Below the pieces are notes generated by a model. That model worked only from the letters and a program-made list of their open reading frames with translations. It was not told the origin of the DNA and did not search any database. Shown here piece by piece: positions 5,001-8,625 of a stretch of 8,625 nucleotides of DNA; the stretch's first letter is position 1, and each line of letters starts with the position of its first letter. The stretch is from contig CALDHJ010000038.1 of the NCBI GenBank assembly GCA_937941555.1, positions 1-8,625 on the forward strand, in the 5' to 3' direction. The DNA comes from an uncultured Granulosicoccaceae bacterium (GTDB lineage: Bacteria > Pseudomonadota > Gammaproteobacteria > CALCKW01). The translations under genes were made by a program, and so were the position numbers.

Positions 5001-6196
5001 CCGATTCGGTGACGGCCGGGCAGGCTCAGACACAAGACCACACCGACACTTGCGAGTGCGGCGAGGCTGCCGAAGGCCAGGGTGTAGGAGCCAAGGTTGT
5101 CATATGCCATGCCCACCAGGATCGGAGCAATGGCGCCGGCAACCGTGCCGCTGAACAACACCCGTCCGAACACCGCGCCGTGTTCCTTGAGGCCGAAATA
5201 CTCGGCGACCGTGGGTGAAACCGCGGTGAAAAAACCGCCGTGTGCGATGCCGTATACCCCGGCCACGGCGTAGAGCCAGACGGGTTGCTGGATGATCAGG
5301 AGCGCGAGCAGCGAACCGATCAACAGCGCGAAGCCGGTCAACAACGCAAAACGTCCGCCCTTGCGGTCGGCGAGGTAGCCGAGCAGGAATCGACCGATGA
5401 CGCTGCAGCCGCCGATCATCGAGAGAATGGTAGCCGCCTGCGTCTGGCTCATGCCGAGGTCGACAGTATGGGGTGCGATGTGTAGCGGGACTGACATCAG
5501 CGTGGCGAAAAAAGAGAACTGGATCAGGCACAGCGTCCAGAGCAGCCGTGTGCGTGCGCTGCCTTCTGCGAGCGGCGCGGGCTCGCTTGTATCGTCGTCA
5601 GTGTGGGCCGTGCCGACGGGTTGTGCGGTGGCCCCGACAGCGAGCAGGTGGGCTGCGATCAGCAACAGCGCGGCGGCGATCAGGCCGAGGCCGAGCACGG
5701 TGTGGCGCCAACTGAAGGCGACAATCGACGCCGCAACGAGGGGTGGCGCCACGACCTGACCGAGTGCGGTGCCTGTCTTGACAATGGCTGTGAAGAGGCC
5801 GCGCCGTTTGCCGAACGCGCGCGCGACAAACGACAAGGTTACGACATCGTGGGTGGCCATGCCCATGGCGACAAACACGCCGAACAAGGCAATCAGGTGC
5901 CAGGGTTGTTGCATCCAGGCCATCAGCACAAAGCCAAGCCCGATGGCCGTTCCTGTGACGCTCATGAGTAGGCGCGGGCCGTGTCGGTCGTTCAGCACGC
6001 CCGCTACCATCGCGAGCACGCCCATCATGAAGATGCCGATCGAGAAGCTCGCTGAGAGCAGGGTGCGCGACCAGCCGAATTCATTTTCGAAAGTGGTGAA
6101 GAACACGCCGTAGCTGAACAGGCAGCCCACGGCCGTGAACTGCGTCAGAAAGCCACCGGCGACGCCGTAGTAGCGCGAATCCCGGAAGATCGGCAC
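4997..6196 (-). CDS. MFS transporter, monocarboxylate-transporter-like
   Basis: A 399-residue inner-membrane major facilitator with two six-helix halves separated by a hydrophilic loop rich in Asp, Glu, Pro and Thr (about residues 208-238). The first half has ENEFGWSRTLLSASFS after helix 1 and VLNDRHGPR between helices 2 and 3; the second half has the matching GYLADRKGGR. The FGWSR pattern is typical of bacterial proteins related to the monocarboxylate/oxalate-formate (MCT/OFA-like) branch, so an organic acid is a plausible substrate, but this is only inference. The start is GTG at 6196 with GAAGAG (6202-6207) 5 nt upstream, inside the end of the preceding ABC-2 permease gene. The spacing of 1 nt between that gene's stop and this start indicates translational coupling. 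The 3' end overlaps the convergent regulator gene by 4 nt through a shared CTAG. Confidence 0.9.
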   Translation of the reverse strand: MPIFRDSRYYGVAGGFLTQFTAVGCLFSYGVFFTTFENEFGWSRTLLSASFSIGIFMMGVLAMVAGVLNDRHGPRLLMSVTGTAIGLGFVLMAWMQQPWHLIALFGVFVAMGMATHDVVTLSFVARAFGKRRGLFTAIVKTGTALGQVVAPPLVAASIVAFSWRHTVLGLGLIAAALLLIAAHLLAVGATAQPVGTAHTDDDTSEPAPLAEGSARTRLLWTLCLIQFSFFATLMSVPLHIAPHTVDLGMSQTQAATILSMIGGCSVIGRFLLGYLADRKGGRFALLTGFALLIGSLLALLIIQQPVWLYAVAGVYGIAHGGFFTAVSPTVAEYFGLKEHGAVFGRVLFSGTVAGAIAPILVGMAYDNLGSYTLAFGSLAALASVGVVLCLSLPGRHRIG

Positions 6197-6197
6197 C

Positions 6198-6959
6198 TCA
6201 GCTCTTCATCTTGTAGCCGGTCTTGAACATCCAGCTGACAACGGCGAGACACGCAAAGAGGAAGACAGCCACCGCAAGCAGGCTCCAGCCGACGCTGACA
6301 TCGGACACTTCGAAAAAGCTCCAGCGGAAACCGCTGATCAGGTAGAGCACCGGATTGAACAGCGAGATGGTCTGCCACGCCGGGGGCAGCATGTCGATGG
6401 AATAGAAGCTGCCGCCGAGAAACACGAGCGGCGTGATCACAAGCAAGGGCACGAGTTGCAATTTCTCGAAATTGTCGGCCCAGATACCGATGATGAAACC
6501 GAGCAAGCTGAAAGTGACACAGGTGAGCACGAAAAAGCTCACCATCCAGATCGGATGGGCGATCCGGATGTCGACAAAAAAGCTCGCAGTGATGAGGATG
6601 ATCGTGCCGATGATCAAGGACTTGGTGGCGGCAGCACCGACGTACCCGAGCAGGATCTCGAAATGGGATATGGGGGCCGAGAGAATCTCGTAGATCGTGC
6701 CGATGAATTTCGGAAAATAGATGCCGAAGGACGCGTTGCTGATGCTTTGGGTCAACAGCGACAACATCATCAGGCCCGGTACCAGAAACGCACCGTAGGA
6801 GACGCCGTCGATACTCTCGATGCGCGATCCGATGGCGCTGCCGAACACCACGAAATACAGCGAAGTTGAAATCACCGGCGAGGCGATGCTTTGCGCCAGT
6901 GTGCGGAAGGTCCGCATCATTTCGTTCACATAGATGACTTTGACGGCGTGCCAGTTCAT
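6198..6959 (-). CDS. yadH: ABC-2 type transporter permease, YadH-like
   Basis: A 253-residue ABC-2 family membrane protein; E. coli YadH is nearly the same length. A short cytoplasmic N-terminus is followed by about six membrane segments. Matching family features include [20 protein letters not shown] after the N-terminus, [12 protein letters not shown], the cytoplasmic [16 protein letters not shown] element that contacts the ATPase, and the late [16 protein letters not shown] and [11 protein letters not shown] segments, which closely resemble YadH as I remember it. It probably exports a substrate with the ATPase encoded immediately upstream; the substrate of the YadGH group is not known to me. 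The ATG at 6959 overlaps the ATPase stop as ATGA, and the MFS gene begins 1 nt after its own stop, so the three genes form one operon. Confidence 0.9.
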   Translation of the reverse strand: MNWHAVKVIYVNEMMRTFRTLAQSIASPVISTSLYFVVFGSAIGSRIESIDGVSYGAFLVPGLMMLSLLTQSISNASFGIYFPKFIGTIYEILSAPISHFEILLGYVGAAATKSLIIGTIILITASFFVDIRIAHPIWMVSFFVLTCVTFSLLGFIIGIWADNFEKLQLVPLLVITPLVFLGGSFYSIDMLPPAWQTISLFNPVLYLISGFRWSFFEVSDVSVGWSLLAVAVFLFACLAVVSWMFKTGYKMKS

Positions 6960-7879
6960 TGGTCGTTCACCAGGTTGACAAAGATCTCCTCGAGAGAGCT
7001 CTGCCGGGTTTGCAAATCGCGCAGTTCGAGGCCGGCTTGCTGCAGTTCCTGCAGCAGCCGAGTGATGCCCGTGCGCTCCGCGCGCACATCGTAGGTGTAG
7101 GTGATGCTGTCGCCGCCGGGACTGAGTTCGAGATCGTAGTCGTTCAACTGCCCGGGCAGGGCGGTAGCAGGCGATCGGAGCTCGATGATCAGCTGCTTTT
7201 TCCCAAGCTTTTGCATCAACGTCGCTTTGTCTTCGACCAACAGAAGCTTGCCCTTGCTGATGACGCCAACCCGATCGGCGATGGCTTCGGCTTCTTCGAT
7301 GTAGTGGGTGGTGAGGATGATGGTGACGCCGTCTTCGCGCAGCTTCGAGACGATCTCCCACATGTCTTTGCGCAGCTCGACGTCCACACCGGCAGTCGGC
7401 TCATCGAGGAAGAGCACGCGCGGTTTGTGGGCGAGCGCCTTGGCGATCAGAACACGGCGTTTCATGCCGCCCGAGAGCGTCATGATCTCGCTGTCGCGTT
7501 TGTCCCAGAGAGAGAGGTCAGTGAGCAGTTGTTCGACCCAGGCGTCGTCACGGCCCTTGCCGAACAGGCCGCGGCTGAAATTGACCGTGTCGCTGACGCG
7601 GTCGAAGGAGCCGAGGGTCAGCTCTTGTGGCACCAGGCCGATCAGGCTGCGGGTTTTGCGAAAGGCGGTAACGTTGTCGTGCCCGGCCACCATCACACGG
7701 CCCTCGGTCGCGTTGACGATGCCGCAGATGATCGAAATCAAGGTCGTCTTGCCCGCGCCGTTGGGGCCGAGCAACGCGAGAATTTCGCCTTCGTTGATCT
7801 GAAGATTGACGTCGGTCAGGGCTTCATGACCGGACTCGTATCGCTTTGTCAGGTGTTCGACCGACAGTATTGTGGACAT
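6956..7879 (-). CDS. yadG: ABC transporter ATPase, YadG-like
   Basis: A 307-residue single-domain ABC ATPase, nearly identical in length to E. coli YadG. All nucleotide-binding motifs are intact: Walker A GPNGAGKT (38-45), Q-loop VPQE with Q85, signature LSGGMKRR (135-142), Walker B VLFLDEP (155-161) with E160, the D-loop after AGVD, and switch histidine H192 in [25 protein letters not shown] and the C-terminal [11 protein letters not shown] are close to YadG. After about residue 215 comes the C-terminal accessory region usual in ABC-2 exporter ATPases. It supplies energy to the YadH-like permease whose ATG overlaps this gene's TGA. The start at 7879 is preceded by only a weak Shine-Dalgarno (AGCGG). 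The dehydrogenase gene ends 78 nt upstream on the same strand, so transcription may continue from there or start in the gap. Confidence 0.92.
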   Translation of the reverse strand: MSTILSVEHLTKRYESGHEALTDVNLQINEGEILALLGPNGAGKTTLISIICGIVNATEGRVMVAGHDNVTAFRKTRSLIGLVPQELTLGSFDRVSDTVNFSRGLFGKGRDDAWVEQLLTDLSLWDKRDSEIMTLSGGMKRRVLIAKALAHKPRVLFLDEPTAGVDVELRKDMWEIVSKLREDGVTIILTTHYIEEAEAIADRVGVISKGKLLLVEDKATLMQKLGKKQLIIELRSPATALPGQLNDYDLELSPGGDSITYTYDVRAERTGITRLLQELQQAGLELRDLQTRQSSLEEIFVNLVNDQ

Positions 7880-7957
7880 GCCAAACCGCTACGCGAGGGG
7901 AATCGTCCATCGTAGCAGTTTCAACCGGATATGCGGGCGGTGGTTGGCTGGCCGGTG
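7880..7957 (-). other. Gap before the yadG-like gene: inverted repeat and weak promoter-like sequence
   Basis: This 78-nt gap contains the inverted repeat GCTACG (7888-7893) and CGTAGC (7911-7916) with a 17-nt spacer. On the minus strand the right arm is part of TGCTACGAT, which looks like an extended -10 (TGn then TACGAT, four of six matches), but no good -35 is placed before it. There is no T-run, so it does not look like a terminator for the dehydrogenase gene. It could hold a weak promoter with an operator, or simply be a short spacer in one transcript. Confidence 0.3.
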
Positions 7958-8625
7958 TCAGTCGATTCCCTCGCGTTGAAAACCGCGGTAATACTCCATC
8001 AGCGTGGCCTGGTCCTGGCCCCCGTAGCCCGCGGTCACCATGTGTTTGTGCATCTCGGCTACCAGTGCGGTCAAGGGTGCGGTCGTGCCTAGCGCGTTGG
8101 CGAGTGTCAGCGCACCGCCGAGGTCCTTGACCATGTTGTCGATGCGCCCGGTCGGACGGTAGTCGCGCGTTGCGTAGCGTGGCATGTATTCCTGCAGCAA
8201 CGCACTGTCGGCGCGACCGCCGAACAGCGCCTTCGGAATATTCATCGGATCGATTCCGGCGTCTTCGGCGAGCTTGGTGGCTTCCGCCACCGCGGCAAAA
8301 CCCAGCGCGCAGAGCACCTGATTGATCAGCTTCGTCGTCTGCCCGGCGCCGGCTGCGCCCATGTGGGTGATGTTGCTTGCGATGTGTGACAGCACGGTGC
8401 GCGCGCGCGCCACCGGTTCCGCATCGCCGCCGAGCATGAGGGTCAGTTCGCCGATCTGGGCCTTGGGCGCGCCACCGGACAGGGGGCTGTCGACCCAGTG
8501 CAAGCCGGCGTCCCGCGCCCGGGCGGCCAGCGCCTGGGTCGCATCCGGCGCGATCGACGACATGTCGATGATAACGGTGTCCGCCGCGGCACCCTCCGCC
8601 ACACCGGCCTCACCGAAGACGGCGC
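7958..8625 (-). CDS. Beta-hydroxyacid dehydrogenase (3-HIBDH / tartronate semialdehyde reductase family), N-terminus outside window
   Basis: The last 221 residues of an NAD(P)-dependent beta-hydroxyacid dehydrogenase; the frame stays open to the right edge. The family is about 290-300 residues, so roughly the first 75, including the GxGxxG nucleotide-binding loop, are missing. Visible motifs in order: VIIDMSSIAP, the end of the Rossmann domain; WVDSPLSGGAPKA, the substrate-binding loop (family form DAPVSGG); LTLMLGGD; and GAAGAGQTTKLINQ with the catalytic lysine encoded at 8330-8332. The all-helical C-terminal domain follows. The enzyme should reversibly reduce a small semialdehyde or oxidise a beta-hydroxyacid such as 3-hydroxyisobutyrate or glycerate; which one cannot be told. 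A canonical start is not visible: the GTG at 8602 is internal, because the upstream sequence continues the family pattern (VFGEAGVAEG). Confidence 0.92.
   Translation of the reverse strand, partial: AVFGEAGVAEGAAADTVIIDMSSIAPDATQALAARARDAGLHWVDSPLSGGAPKAQIGELTLMLGGDAEPVARARTVLSHIASNITHMGAAGAGQTTKLINQVLCALGFAAVAEATKLAEDAGIDPMNIPKALFGGRADSALLQEYMPRYATRDYRPTGRIDNMVKDLGGALTLANALGTTAPLTALVAEMHKHMVTAGYGGQDQATLMEYYRGFQREGID

Noticed and set aside
6959..7915. Plus-strand open frame of 318 codons opposite the yadG-like gene
   Set aside because: It lies almost entirely antisense to a well-conserved ABC ATPase with all motifs. Long antisense frames are expected in GC-rich coding DNA, and the translation shows no recognisable domain.
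8580..8602. GTG at 8602 as the start of the dehydrogenase
   Set aside because: The frame continues to the window edge with residues matching the family (VFGEAGVAEG), so the GTG is an internal valine and the gene is truncated by the window, not by mutation.
1..8625. CRISPR arrays, insertion sequences, integrase or phage genes, tRNA or rRNA genes
   Set aside because: No regularly spaced repeats, transposase motifs, terminal inverted repeats or structured RNA genes were seen on either strand.

Overview
The window is compact, gene-dense, GC-rich bacterial DNA (about 60% GC by eye) with Shine-Dalgarno sites, tightly packed operons and a secreted periplasmic binding protein. This points to a Gram-negative bacterium, most likely a member of the Pseudomonadota. 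A CUT2-type sugar transporter beside a LacI-type regulator and a YadG/YadH-like export pair would fit a gamma- or alphaproteobacterium, but the sequence does not settle the class.

Positions 1-3832, minus strand: a sugar-uptake ABC operon of the CUT2 (ribose/xylose/fructose) type. In transcription order it holds a two-domain ATPase (3832-2300), an RbsC-like permease (2313-1291), a periplasmic substrate-binding protein (1261-224), and the start of a second ATPase (131 to beyond the left edge). Hairpins sit between the binding-protein gene and the second ATPase. The sugar cannot be read from the sequence.

Positions 3833-3968: a divergent control region. It contains two similar operator-like sequences in inverted orientation, further short dyads, and -35-like boxes on both strands.

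Positions 3969-5000, plus strand: a LacI-family regulator, presumably controlling the uptake operon. Its complete helix-turn-helix can only be translated if initiation occurs at an ATC codon, because no ATG, GTG or TTG is available in frame upstream of the domain. This is the most unusual point in the window.

Positions 4997-7879, minus strand: a tightly coupled three-gene transport operon. It holds a YadG-like ABC ATPase and its YadH-like ABC-2 permease (ATGA overlap), then an MFS permease starting 1 nt after the YadH stop. The MFS gene converges on the regulator gene and the two share a CTAG stop.

Positions 7958-8625, minus strand: the C-terminal three quarters or so of a beta-hydroxyacid dehydrogenase (3-hydroxyisobutyrate dehydrogenase / tartronate semialdehyde reductase family), cut by the right edge.

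I see no RNA genes, CRISPR arrays, insertion sequences or phage genes. Most of the window is ordinary transport and catabolism. The points worth checking are the missing canonical start of the regulator, the control region, the two ATPase genes in one uptake cluster, and the altered nucleotide-binding motifs of the first ATPase.
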